Of a stretch of DNA of 64,000 nucleotides, positions 17,220-25,671 are shown piece after piece (within the stretch, counting starts at the first letter, position 1; each line of letters starts with the position of its first letter). The stretch spans positions 344,003 through 408,002 of the forward strand of contig NZ_FNBN01000008.1 of assembly GCF_900102545.1 (NCBI RefSeq). Direction: 5' to 3'. Source of the DNA: Chitinophaga filiformis. GTDB lineage: Bacteria; Bacteroidota; Bacteroidia; Chitinophagales; Chitinophagaceae. The notes below the pieces were generated by a model. The model ran no database searches. It was not told where the DNA came from and saw nothing but the letters and a program-made list of their open reading frames with translations. The position numbers and the translations under genes were made by a program.

Positions 17220-19211
17220 ATGTGGATTGTCCGAACTAACTTATATACTTTTATATATCTGGTCTTGCTATGTACATTGGTTACCAACGTTTCCGCGCAG
17301 GTAAGTGAACTGGAAAAACATCCCCAAAAGGATACAGCGCGCGTTCGTTTATTAAACCAGTTAAGCCGTAGTTTCTTTCCGAAAGACGCTGCTAAAACAG
17401 CACAGTATGCCAGTGAAGCCTTAAAGTTGAGCGATAGTCTCCGTTTTAAGGCCGGAACCATGTGGGCTATCCGCAACCTTGCTCTCGCTGAGAATATCAA
17501 AGGGAACCTTGAGAAGCAGACGGACCTGACTATCAATGCGCTTAAGCTGGCAGATGAAATAAACGATGCTTATGCCCAGGGCGTGCTGAATACGGATATG
17601 GGTAATATTCTCGTAGAGCAGAACCAGCCCAGACAGGCCCTGCGCTATCAGAAAAAGGCATTGCGTATTAAACAGTCCCTGGGACAACCCGCAGAGATTG
17701 CCCGTACGTTAAACAGCATTGGCTCCAGTTACATTCGCCTGAATAAACTTGATTCTGCGCTGCACTTTCTGCTGGAATCCGAGCGGATTAAATTATCCCT
17801 GAATGATCATCCCGGATTGGCAGTCACTTATGAGAATATAGGACTGGTTTATGCGGAGAAACGGCAATATGGGATGGCGCTGCCCTATTTTGAGATCTCT
17901 GAGCAATATTACCAGGAGACGGATAATCTCAATGGCCTGGTAAAAGCCCACCTCAATATAGGCTTTGCCAAGACGATGTTGCACCGGTATGATGAAGCGG
18001 AGCAGCACCTTACCGAAGCAGCCCGGCTGAACAGCAATATCAGGAATATGAAGAATACGCTGGTCTATCATAAGAATATGGCTACGCTGGATTCGGCACG
18101 TGGTGATTATGCGGGAGCGCTGACGAATTATAAGGAATTCAGCAGGCTGAATGAAGAGTTGTTCAGCGTTGAAAAGACAAAGTTTATCGCCAATACAAAA
18201 GAGAAATACGAGTCGGAGAAGAAACAACATGAAAACAAACTGCTGCGAAAAGAACAGCAGTTACATCTAGCCACCATCAAACAGCAGCGCATCTTCGTGA
18301 TATTCTGTACTATGTTGCTATTGGGGCTTTTTGTGATCACCGCAGTACTATACCTGATGTACAGACGTCAGCAGGAGCTCTATAGCCAGTTGACACATCG
18401 TAATTTACAGGTACAGCAACAGAATGAGATCATCATGGAACAGAATGCTGCACTGGAAAATGGCAGCCAGATAAAGGATAAAATATTCTCCGTTATCTCC
18501 CACGACCTGCGTTCGCCACTGGCGATCCTCGAAGGATTGCTCTTCCTGTTAAGAGATAATAAAATGTCTGAAGAACAGTTCAGACTCTTTTCCCATGAAC
18601 TCTGGCGGGACATGAAAAATACAGCCTACATGATGGACAACCTCCTGCAATGGGCCAGCAGCCAGATGAAAGGCATTCATGTTACGCCAGATGATTTTGA
18701 TATCAGTGCAGTCCTGAAAAGTGAATTTGAACTCCTGCAATCTCTCGCCAGACAAAAAGAAATAACACTGACACATGAACTGCAGCGCCCGATAATGGTA
18801 TTTGCAGATCCTGATATGATCAGACTCGTACTCAGGAACCTGATCAGTAACGCTATTAAGTTTACACCTGCAAATGGGAGTGTTAACATTAACTATCTGC
18901 TGCTGCCTGACAGAATAGAACTGATCGTGCAGGATAATGGCCTGGGAATAGCGGCAGCAGATCAGGTGAAGGTATTCTCCAACATTTACTACTCTACCAG
19001 CGGTACCCGTAATGAAAAAGGCTGTGGATTGGGATTGCCGCTGTCGAAGGATTTCGTTGAACGGAATAATGGCAGCATATGGTTTCACAGTGCTTCCGGA
19101 AAGGGTACGAGCTTCCATTTTACATTGCCGTTGTCTGCAGAAGAAGAGAATTCAAACAGGGGGTATACTATTATTGTGAAGGATAATCATGAGCGCGTGC
19201 TGAACGATTAG
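17220..19211 (+). CDS. TPR-repeat sensor histidine kinase
   Basis: A 663-residue protein started at the ATG giving MWIVRTNLYTFIYLVLLC, which forms a signal peptide ending VSAQ; a GTG 21 bases upstream is less likely. Tetratricopeptide repeats fill about 55-310 in the periplasm (for example ALRYQKKALRIKQSLGQPAEIA and TLNSIGSSYIRLNKLDSAL). A coiled coil (about 315-355), a membrane helix at about 358-380 and a second coiled coil precede the HisKA motif with His428 in SVISHDLRSPLAIL and an ATPase domain with NLISNAIKFTP, DNGLGI and GCGLGLPLSKDF. No response regulator lies beside it, so the partner is encoded elsewhere. Confidence 0.93.
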   Translation: MWIVRTNLYTFIYLVLLCTLVTNVSAQVSELEKHPQKDTARVRLLNQLSRSFFPKDAAKTAQYASEALKLSDSLRFKAGTMWAIRNLALAENIKGNLEKQTDLTINALKLADEINDAYAQGVLNTDMGNILVEQNQPRQALRYQKKALRIKQSLGQPAEIARTLNSIGSSYIRLNKLDSALHFLLESERIKLSLNDHPGLAVTYENIGLVYAEKRQYGMALPYFEISEQYYQETDNLNGLVKAHLNIGFAKTMLHRYDEAEQHLTEAARLNSNIRNMKNTLVYHKNMATLDSARGDYAGALTNYKEFSRLNEELFSVEKTKFIANTKEKYESEKKQHENKLLRKEQQLHLATIKQQRIFVIFCTMLLLGLFVITAVLYLMYRRQQELYSQLTHRNLQVQQQNEIIMEQNAALENGSQIKDKIFSVISHDLRSPLAILEGLLFLLRDNKMSEEQFRLFSHELWRDMKNTAYMMDNLLQWASSQMKGIHVTPDDFDISAVLKSEFELLQSLARQKEITLTHELQRPIMVFADPDMIRLVLRNLISNAIKFTPANGSVNINYLLLPDRIELIVQDNGLGIAAADQVKVFSNIYYSTSGTRNEKGCGLGLPLSKDFVERNNGSIWFHSASGKGTSFHFTLPLSAEEENSNRGYTIIVKDNHERVLND

Positions 19212-19250
19212 ATTATCCATGGGGATATCTGGGGTTATAGACACACCGCC

Positions 19251-19320
19251 CCGCCGTGGTTATCACCCTGTGCTACAGGCAACAGGACTCCTGCCGGAGC
19301 CCTATCATGTTTTGTTGATA
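19251..19320 (+). repeat. Dispersed intergenic repeat, copy A
   Basis: The stretch with GCTACAGGCAACAGGACTCC, then TGCCGGAG and ATGTTTTGTTG, aligns by eye with the start of copy C at 63890 and with the minus strand of copy B near 31765-31830. The core GGACTCCTGCCGGAGCCC is an inverted repeat able to form a hairpin. This is a REP-like intergenic element, here between convergent genes. Confidence 0.55.
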
Positions 19321-19377
19321 CGCATTGCTCTTTGGGTTTGCACCTCATCCCTGGTTGCAATTCGTGGTTAAATAAAG

Positions 19378-19398
19378 CAGCCCGCTTACAGCGGGCTG
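19378..19398 (-). terminator. Intrinsic terminator of the zinc peptidase gene
   Basis: CAGCCCGC (19378-19385) and GCGGGCTG (19391-19398) form a perfect 8-bp stem with a 5-base loop. On the minus strand the stem is followed by CTTTATTT, so it terminates the gene ending at 19435; it may also stop plus-strand transcripts. Confidence 0.75.
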
Positions 19399-19434
19399 AA
19401 TGTGTTATATGTGAAATGGCTTTGAATAAAAGCC

Positions 19435-20295
19435 TTACAGGTTCGCAGCGTTGAACGTATCTCCCTGCTTAATATCTCCTGTCTCGAAACCTTTCTTAAA
19501 CCAGCGTACCCGCTGTTCAGAGGTACCATGTGTAAATGCATCCGGTACCACATGACCTTGTGCAGCTTTCTGCAATGCATCATCGCCTACGGCGCTTGCC
19601 GCATTGAGCGCTTCTTCTATATCGCCTGGTTCCAGTATGTTGTGTTTCTTCTGTGCATGATGCGCCCATACGCCCGCCAGGAAATCTGCCTGCAGTTCAA
19701 GCATCACAGACAATTTGTTGTATTCCCGCTCGCTGAGCTGAGAGCGCATTGCCTGCACTTTACGGCTGGTACCGAGCAGGTTTTGTACATGGTGTCCAAC
19801 TTCATGCGCAATAACATAAGCCATGGCGAAGTCACCCGCTACTTTAAACCGTTGTTCCATTTCATTGAAGAAGTTCAGGTCAAGATAAACCTTCTCATCC
19901 GCAGGACAGTAAAATGGGCCCATAGCAGATTGTGCAGCACCGCAACCAGATTGGTCGTAGTCTGTGTATAACACCATACCCGGATCTTTATAATTCTTGT
20001 TCATCTGAGAAAACAGCTCCGACCATACATCTTCAGTATCTGCAAGAACGGTGGATGCAAACCGGGAGATTTCATCACTGCTACTGGTGACGGTGCGGGA
20101 TTCAGATTGTTGTGCCCCACCATTGCCCTGTTGTACGGATTGTAATGCCTGCTGCGGGTCCTGGTTGAACAACAGGGCCAGCACCACGATAATAATACCA
20201 CCAATACCTCCACCAATACCGATTGTTCGCATACCACCACCGCCACCGCGGCGATCCTCTACATTGTCGCTTAATCTTCTGTTTTGCCAGCGCAT
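19435..20295 (-). CDS. YpfJ-type neutral zinc metallopeptidase
   Basis: A 286-residue protein of the Zn_peptidase family (YpfJ/KPN_02809). The N-terminus RWQNRRLSDNVEDRRG followed by a glycine-rich stretch and one membrane helix at about 27-44 is characteristic, leaving the catalytic domain in the periplasm. The zinc motif is AHEVGHHVQ (His164, Glu165, His168), with further family motifs CPADEKVYLDLNFF and LELQADFLAGVWAHHA, where the glutamate is the probable third ligand. It starts at MRWQ, where all homologues begin. Substrate is unknown. It is divergent from the DUF4132 gene. Confidence 0.93.
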   Translation of the reverse strand: MRWQNRRLSDNVEDRRGGGGGMRTIGIGGGIGGIIIVVLALLFNQDPQQALQSVQQGNGGAQQSESRTVTSSSDEISRFASTVLADTEDVWSELFSQMNKNYKDPGMVLYTDYDQSGCGAAQSAMGPFYCPADEKVYLDLNFFNEMEQRFKVAGDFAMAYVIAHEVGHHVQNLLGTSRKVQAMRSQLSEREYNKLSVMLELQADFLAGVWAHHAQKKHNILEPGDIEEALNAASAVGDDALQKAAQGHVVPDAFTHGTSEQRVRWFKKGFETGDIKQGDTFNAANL

Positions 20296-20465
20296 ATTTA
20301 GATTTTTTTATATGTCGAAAGTACAGAAATTTTGATACCCTTTTACTTACAACAATTTCCCTGCCCGATTCAGCTGTAGCCCGACTCCATTTTTTTAATA
20401 CCTGTTTTTTACATACATTGGGTGGTGCGATACCCTCATTATTACACCTCTACATTGATGAAGCT

Positions 20466-22322
20466 ATGCAATTTACAGACTTCTGGATCGGGAAAATACA
20501 GGCGGATAAATTGCCCGAAGCGTTGGATACCGCAGGGCTGATCAAATACCTGTCTATATATACCTCCGATGAGCAATGCTTCCAGATCCTCTTCCAATGG
20601 CACGAAACAACCTTAAGACGTAGTAGTGAGTGGTGGTTCCCCAGACAGGAGCTCTTAAACGTTGTTCAGGAAAAGATCGGTAGAAAAGGCCTGACCAGTA
20701 CCTTGCATCTCTGCCTGGAACTCCTGGATACCTCAGAGAAAAAAACTGTCACCGTAGCTGCCGACAGGGTTAATATCCAGATAGATATCATTCTGCACGG
20801 AGGACCGGAACTGATTATCAGTCGCCGGGACTCTTTAGGCATCCTCGTCGTGGAATTCCTGTCGAATATCAGAAGTGCCCGGCAAAAGGAATGCTGGACG
20901 GCCTTCATTGATCACTGCCTGAACGCCGGTGAAAGCAGTGCACCCAATCGTAAATGGTGGAAGCGCGCAAAAGAGCTGGTAAGCCGTATCAATACCGAGC
21001 ATTTCGTCATGAAACTGAAGGACTGGATATCTTTCTGCCAGGGACTTCTGATGAAACAACATGCAGGGCGCGCATATAGTTTCATTGATTATCACGTCGA
21101 TTTTCTGAGTACTATTAATCATAATCTGCTGAAAGCCATCATATGGTGCAGCGCAATTCCAGATAATAAAGAATTGCTGGACATGCTGGAGCCATATGCC
21201 ATATGGGCTTATAAGAAAAAAGGTACCGGAGGCCCTTTGTCGGTTAAAACCGGTACAGCCTGTATCTATGCACTTACTTTTCTTCCCTTCCGGGATGCCC
21301 TGGCCAGGATCAGCCGGTTCCGCTCACTGATCAGGCATTCGGGTATTGTGAAAAGCATCGATAAGATCTTACACGATCTGGCAGAGCAGCATAGTATTCC
21401 GCCGTATGAACTGGAAGAGTATATCGTGCCCGATTTCGGTCTGGATAAGAAAGGGACTGTTCGTGTGTCGCTAGGATCGAATTTCATAGGTGTTTACACC
21501 ATCAACAATACCGGTAAGTCGAGTATCTCCTGGGAAAAGGATGGTAAACCGGTGAAAGGGCCACAGTCCTCCTTTGCTGCCGGACAGGAGTTCAGACGGC
21601 TGGCCAAAGATATCGATCAGGCGCTGGTGGATAACAGCGCAAGGATAGAACGGGCCTTTATGCGTATGACGCCATGGCCGTACAGTCACTGGAGAACATA
21701 TTACCTGGATCATCCGCTTGTAAAGACCCTCACCACACGGCTGATCTGGACCTTTAATACTAACGGCGTACAGACCACCGGTTACTGCCTTGATGGTCAT
21801 ATTATCGATTATAAGGGCAGACCGATAACTATCACCGGAGATACCGCCGTGAGCCTGTGGCATCCGATGAATGAAGCTGCCAAAACAGTGAAGGCCTGGC
21901 GCGATTTCCTGTCGCAGCGCCAGATAGATCAGCCTTTCAAACAGGTGAACCGTGAAATTTATACTCCCAATAATGAGGAACTGGCCGATGGCTTTTACTC
22001 TTCCCGCTTCGCCTCCCAGGTGCTCGATAAACAGAAGTTTAAGAATGTTATCACACAGCGGGGCTGGATATTGCGACAAAAAGCGGCGCATAACTGGGCG
22101 TATATTCCCTATATGATACTGACCGACTGGGATATCAGGGTTAACTTCTTTGCAGACAGGAAGCAGGAAGAGACGGTACTCACGGATATGATCAATTTTT
22201 ACAGGGAGGGTGAGCCACTCGCACTACGGGATGTTCCTGCTGTTATTTTCTCCGAAACCATCAGGGATATCAGTTACTTTGTTGCAACAGCCGGCAGTAC
22301 GGAACTGCACAATCGTTCCTGA
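20466..22322 (+). CDS. DUF4132 domain protein (MolR/YehI-like), C-terminally short
   Basis: The ATG giving MQFTDFWIGKIQ yields 618 residues. The DUF4132 domain spans about 390-570, with ARIERAFMRMTPWPYSHW, IWTFNTNGVQTTGYCLDG, WHPMNEAAKTVKAWRDFL and QPFKQVNREIY. Longer relatives such as E. coli YehI continue well past the segment matching VPAVIFSETIRDISYFVATA with a conserved C-terminal region; here the protein stops within a few residues, so it looks truncated. The N-terminal half is probably helical. Function of the family is unknown; the E. coli name MolR links it to molybdate metabolism, and here it lies just before fdhD and a molybdoenzyme gene. Confidence 0.85.
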   Translation: MQFTDFWIGKIQADKLPEALDTAGLIKYLSIYTSDEQCFQILFQWHETTLRRSSEWWFPRQELLNVVQEKIGRKGLTSTLHLCLELLDTSEKKTVTVAADRVNIQIDIILHGGPELIISRRDSLGILVVEFLSNIRSARQKECWTAFIDHCLNAGESSAPNRKWWKRAKELVSRINTEHFVMKLKDWISFCQGLLMKQHAGRAYSFIDYHVDFLSTINHNLLKAIIWCSAIPDNKELLDMLEPYAIWAYKKKGTGGPLSVKTGTACIYALTFLPFRDALARISRFRSLIRHSGIVKSIDKILHDLAEQHSIPPYELEEYIVPDFGLDKKGTVRVSLGSNFIGVYTINNTGKSSISWEKDGKPVKGPQSSFAAGQEFRRLAKDIDQALVDNSARIERAFMRMTPWPYSHWRTYYLDHPLVKTLTTRLIWTFNTNGVQTTGYCLDGHIIDYKGRPITITGDTAVSLWHPMNEAAKTVKAWRDFLSQRQIDQPFKQVNREIYTPNNEELADGFYSSRFASQVLDKQKFKNVITQRGWILRQKAAHNWAYIPYMILTDWDIRVNFFADRKQEETVLTDMINFYREGEPLALRDVPAVIFSETIRDISYFVATAGSTELHNRS

Positions 22323-22398
22323 ATACAGGAGGGTGCAATTATGATGAAAATTTGATGGCTCCTATCTGCCGTATTTACCCTGTACCTACAAAATATGC

Positions 22399-22473
22399 GG
22401 GGAATCAGCTCAGTTGGCCAGAGCGCTTGCATGGCATGCAAGCAGTCGTCAGCTCGACTCCCGCAAGCGTCTT
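22399..22473 (+). tRNA. tRNA-Ala-like sequence (anticodon GGC) with degenerate 3' half
   Basis: From GGGGAATCAGCTC the sequence follows a bacterial tRNA-Ala through the D arm (GCTC/GAGC) and a perfect anticodon arm CTTGC-ATGGCAT-GCAAG with anticodon GGC at 22433-22435. The T-loop is nearly canonical (CTCGACT), but the T stem (GTCAG/CCCGC) and the 3' acceptor strand (AAGCGTC against GGGGAAT) no longer pair and no CCA is encoded. Alternative pairing TGCGGG (22396-22401) with CCCGCA (22460-22465) and AGTCG with CGACT still gives a cloverleaf-like fold. Most likely a decayed tRNA gene, possibly retained as the fdhD leader. Confidence 0.5.
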
Positions 22474-22493
22474 ATTTTACGTAACTTTACCCC

Positions 22494-23348
22494 ATGCTGA
22501 ACCCTGCCATTTCTTACACGCGCATAACAAGAGTACAGGATACAATTGTTACTGCAACGGAAGATGCACTGGCTGCTGAGGAACCGCTCGAGATTCAGCT
22601 GATCTACGGCCCAATGGCCGACAGACAGCAACAGAGCATCTCAGTTACCATGCGTACTCCCGGCCAGGACCCTGAACTGGCTACAGGTTTTCTCTATACC
22701 GAAGGGATCATCCGCTCGGAAAAGGATATCAAAGCTATCTGCTCTGATAGCGACATCACCAACACGATACAGGTAAGCCTGCACGAACATGTGACCCCTG
22801 TGCTGAAAACGGCACAGCGGAATTTTGTCTCCAATTCGGGATGCGGTATGTGTGGTAAAACAGATCTTTCTGCTATCTATACGCCAGTTGCAGCATCTGG
22901 AGGCGCCCGATCTGTTCCTGCATGGCCTGCAGAACTGATCCATCGTCTGCCTGATCTGCTTCGGGACAGGCAGCAGCTGTTTGATGATACGGGTGGCATA
23001 CATGCTGCAGCTCTATTCGATCAGTCTTCAACGTTATTACTCATGCGGGAAGACATCGGGCGTCATAATGCAGTGGACAAGCTGATAGGCGCTGCGCTGC
23101 TGCAGCAGCTCTTCCCGATGGATCCATATCTCCTTTTGCTTAGTGGCAGGGCCGGATTTGAGCTGATCCAGAAAGCCGCTATGGCTGGTATTAAGGTAAT
23201 TGCAGCTGTGGGTGCTCCTTCCGGAATGGCCGTAAAAATGGCGAATGAATGGGATATTACGCTGATCGGGTTTCTCCGTCAGCAAAGGTTTAATATTTAC
23301 TCGGGTGAACATAGAATAGCAATCGGATCGTCCACCCTTCAGCAATGA
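22494..23348 (+). CDS. fdhD: Formate dehydrogenase accessory sulfurtransferase FdhD
   Basis: A 284-residue FdhD homologue, which carries sulfur from IscS to the bis-MGD molybdenum cofactor before insertion into FdhF-type enzymes. The catalytic loop SNSGCGMCGK holds Cys117 and Cys120. Other family segments are ELATGFLYTEGII, DTGGIHAAALF, MREDIGRHNAVDKLIG, LLSGRAGFELIQKAAMAGI and GAPSGMAVKMA. It ends ten bases before the molybdopterin oxidoreductase gene, so the two form an operon and the neighbour is the likely client. A TAACTTTA box (22482-22489) lies four bases before the ATG, suggesting a very short leader. Confidence 0.95.
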   Translation: MLNPAISYTRITRVQDTIVTATEDALAAEEPLEIQLIYGPMADRQQQSISVTMRTPGQDPELATGFLYTEGIIRSEKDIKAICSDSDITNTIQVSLHEHVTPVLKTAQRNFVSNSGCGMCGKTDLSAIYTPVAASGGARSVPAWPAELIHRLPDLLRDRQQLFDDTGGIHAAALFDQSSTLLLMREDIGRHNAVDKLIGAALLQQLFPMDPYLLLLSGRAGFELIQKAAMAGIKVIAAVGAPSGMAVKMANEWDITLIGFLRQQRFNIYSGEHRIAIGSSTLQQ

Positions 23349-23358
23349 AAATCTACTA

Positions 23359-25671
23359 ATGAATCAGCATAATACAACAGACCCATCCCAGAACCCTGAA
23401 CACTTTACCGGACATGTCCGGCTGAGTAAACCTAAAACAGTGGCCGCCGGTATCCCTGCTGTGCTGTCCAGCGCGAAACATCTCCTCCAGGAAATGGATG
23501 TGATCCGCGGGATGAAAGCCTTACTGCAGTTGAACCAGAAGCATGGCTTCGACTGTCCGGGTTGTGCCTGGCCCGACCCTGACGATGACCGCTCGGCCAT
23601 TGCCGAATACTGTGAGAATGGCGTAAAAGCAATTGCTGAAGAGGCCACCAGTAAAAAGCTGGACGCCAGCTTCTTTGCAAAGAACAGTGTAGCTGAACTG
23701 GCGGCCCTGACCGACTATGAAATAGGCAAGAAAGGGCGTGTAGCACAACCGGTATACCTTGCTCCCGGCGCTACCCATTACCAGCCTATCTCCTGGGACG
23801 ATGCTTTTCAGAAGATAGCACAACATCTGAATGCACTGGCTTCGCCCGATGAAGCCATCTTTTATACTTCCGGCCGTACCAGTAATGAAGCGGCTTTCCT
23901 TTACCAGTTATTCGTCAGGGAATATGGTACCAACAACCTGCCCGACTGCTCCAATATGTGCCACGAATCCAGTGGTGTGGCCCTTTCTGATGCCCTGGGT
24001 ATCGGGAAAGGTTCGGTAACACTGGATGATCTGCATAAAGCGGAGGTTATTATCATTCTCGGACAGAATCCTGGTACCAACCATCCCCGCATGCTCACTG
24101 CCCTGCAAAAGGCGAAGGCAAACGGGGCTACCATCATTTCTGTGAATCCCCTGCCGGAAACAGGGCTGATGAACTTCCTTAATCCGCAGACTGTCAAGGG
24201 CATATTCAATATCAAGGCACATCTTACAGACCTGTTCCTGCAGGTAAAGATCAATGGAGATATGGCCTTGTTGCAGGCTATCGCCCTTCTGTTGCTGGAA
24301 GAAGAAGATCGCCATCCGGGAACTGTCTTTGACCATGGGTTCATTAACAGTAATACCAGCGGATATACGGAATATATTAATCATATCCGGCTGCTGCAAT
24401 TGGAAACGCTGGCAGATGCCTGTGGTATTTCGCTGGAACAGATCCGTCAGGCAGCGTCCATGCTGATGCATAAAAAGAAGATCGTTGCCTGCTGGGCCAT
24501 GGGACTTACGCAGCATAAAAATGCCGTGGATACTATCAAGGAGGTGGTCAACCTGTTGCTCCTGAAAGGCAGTATAGGAAAGGAAGGCGCCGGCACCTGT
24601 CCGGTACGCGGTCATAGTAATGTGCAGGGCGACCGCACCATGGGGATCTATGAAAAGCCTTCGGAGGCATTGCTCAATAAGATCCAGACGGTATATGGAT
24701 TCAACCCTCCCCGGGAACATGGCTATGATACTGTGGACGCTATCCGCGCTATGCGTGATGGCAGGGCGGGTGTTTTCTTTGCCATGGGAGGCAATTTCCT
24801 CTCGGCCACACCTGATACTCCTGTCACTGCCCAGGCGCTGCGTAATTGTGCTCTAACCGTACAGGTCTCTACCAAATTGAACCGCAGTCACCTGATACAT
24901 GGTCGTGAAGCCATCATCCTGCCTACCCTTGGTCGCAGCGATATGGATATTCAACAGGGGCAGAAACAGTTCGTCACCTGTGAAAACTCTATGGGCGTGA
25001 TACAGATGTCCAAGGGTAACCTGCCGCCTGTTTCGCAGCACCTGTTAAGTGAACCTGTCATTGTCTGCAGACTGGCAATCGCGACCCTGGGAGAGCGTTC
25101 AAAAGTAAACTGGCATCACTACATGCAGCACTACGATTACATCCGTGAGGATATCGAAAAGGTAATCCCCGGGTTCAACAACTATAACACCCGCGTAAGA
25201 CATCCCGGTGGTTTCTATCTACCTAACAATGCACGGGAAGGACGTTTCAATACTACTACAGGCAAAGCGAATTTTAACGTCGCTCATGTAACTGTCCAGC
25301 AACTGGCAGCAGATGAATACATGATGATGACCATCCGCAGCCATGACCAGTTCAATACAACTATCTACGGATTGGATGACCGCTATCGTGGTGTTTACCA
25401 GGAAAGAAGAGTGATACTGATGAATGGCAGGGATATGCAATCCACCGGACTCAAAGCAAATGATGTGGTTGACCTGATCAATAACTTCGAGGGTGTGGAA
25501 AGGATCGTCCATAAATTCCTGGTAGTGGAATACAGTATCCCGGAGAAGTGCACTGCTACTTATTTCCCTGAGGCCAATGCCCTGGTGCCACTCAATAGTG
25601 TAGCCGACAAGAGCAATACGCCTACATCCAAAATGGTTATTATTAAGATCAGGAAATCATCTGAACTGTAA
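23359..25671 (+). CDS. FdhF/YdeP-family molybdopterin oxidoreductase
   Basis: A 770-residue cytoplasmic enzyme of the YdeP group (TIGR01701), related to formate dehydrogenase alpha subunits. The N-terminus has the family motif GFDCPGCAWPDP instead of a classic four-cysteine Fe-S site. Cofactor-binding segments include AIFYTSGRTSNEAAFLYQLF, PDCSNMCHESSGVAL, VIIILGQNPGTNHPRML, GTCPVRGHSNVQGDRTMGI and a C-terminal molydop-binding domain from about 640 (NTTTGKANF...DEYMMMTIRSHDQFNTTIY). The true substrate of YdeP-type enzymes is not established; formate oxidation should not be assumed. It overlaps the convergent outer-membrane gene by 15 bases. Confidence 0.92.
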   Translation: MNQHNTTDPSQNPEHFTGHVRLSKPKTVAAGIPAVLSSAKHLLQEMDVIRGMKALLQLNQKHGFDCPGCAWPDPDDDRSAIAEYCENGVKAIAEEATSKKLDASFFAKNSVAELAALTDYEIGKKGRVAQPVYLAPGATHYQPISWDDAFQKIAQHLNALASPDEAIFYTSGRTSNEAAFLYQLFVREYGTNNLPDCSNMCHESSGVALSDALGIGKGSVTLDDLHKAEVIIILGQNPGTNHPRMLTALQKAKANGATIISVNPLPETGLMNFLNPQTVKGIFNIKAHLTDLFLQVKINGDMALLQAIALLLLEEEDRHPGTVFDHGFINSNTSGYTEYINHIRLLQLETLADACGISLEQIRQAASMLMHKKKIVACWAMGLTQHKNAVDTIKEVVNLLLLKGSIGKEGAGTCPVRGHSNVQGDRTMGIYEKPSEALLNKIQTVYGFNPPREHGYDTVDAIRAMRDGRAGVFFAMGGNFLSATPDTPVTAQALRNCALTVQVSTKLNRSHLIHGREAIILPTLGRSDMDIQQGQKQFVTCENSMGVIQMSKGNLPPVSQHLLSEPVIVCRLAIATLGERSKVNWHHYMQHYDYIREDIEKVIPGFNNYNTRVRHPGGFYLPNNAREGRFNTTTGKANFNVAHVTVQQLAADEYMMMTIRSHDQFNTTIYGLDDRYRGVYQERRVILMNGRDMQSTGLKANDVVDLINNFEGVERIVHKFLVVEYSIPEKCTATYFPEANALVPLNSVADKSNTPTSKMVIIKIRKSSEL

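Noticed and set aside
23359..25671. Assignment as a formate dehydrogenase
   Set aside because: The YdeP-type N-terminus (CPGCAWPDP) and lack of a four-cysteine iron-sulfur site separate it from true formate dehydrogenases.
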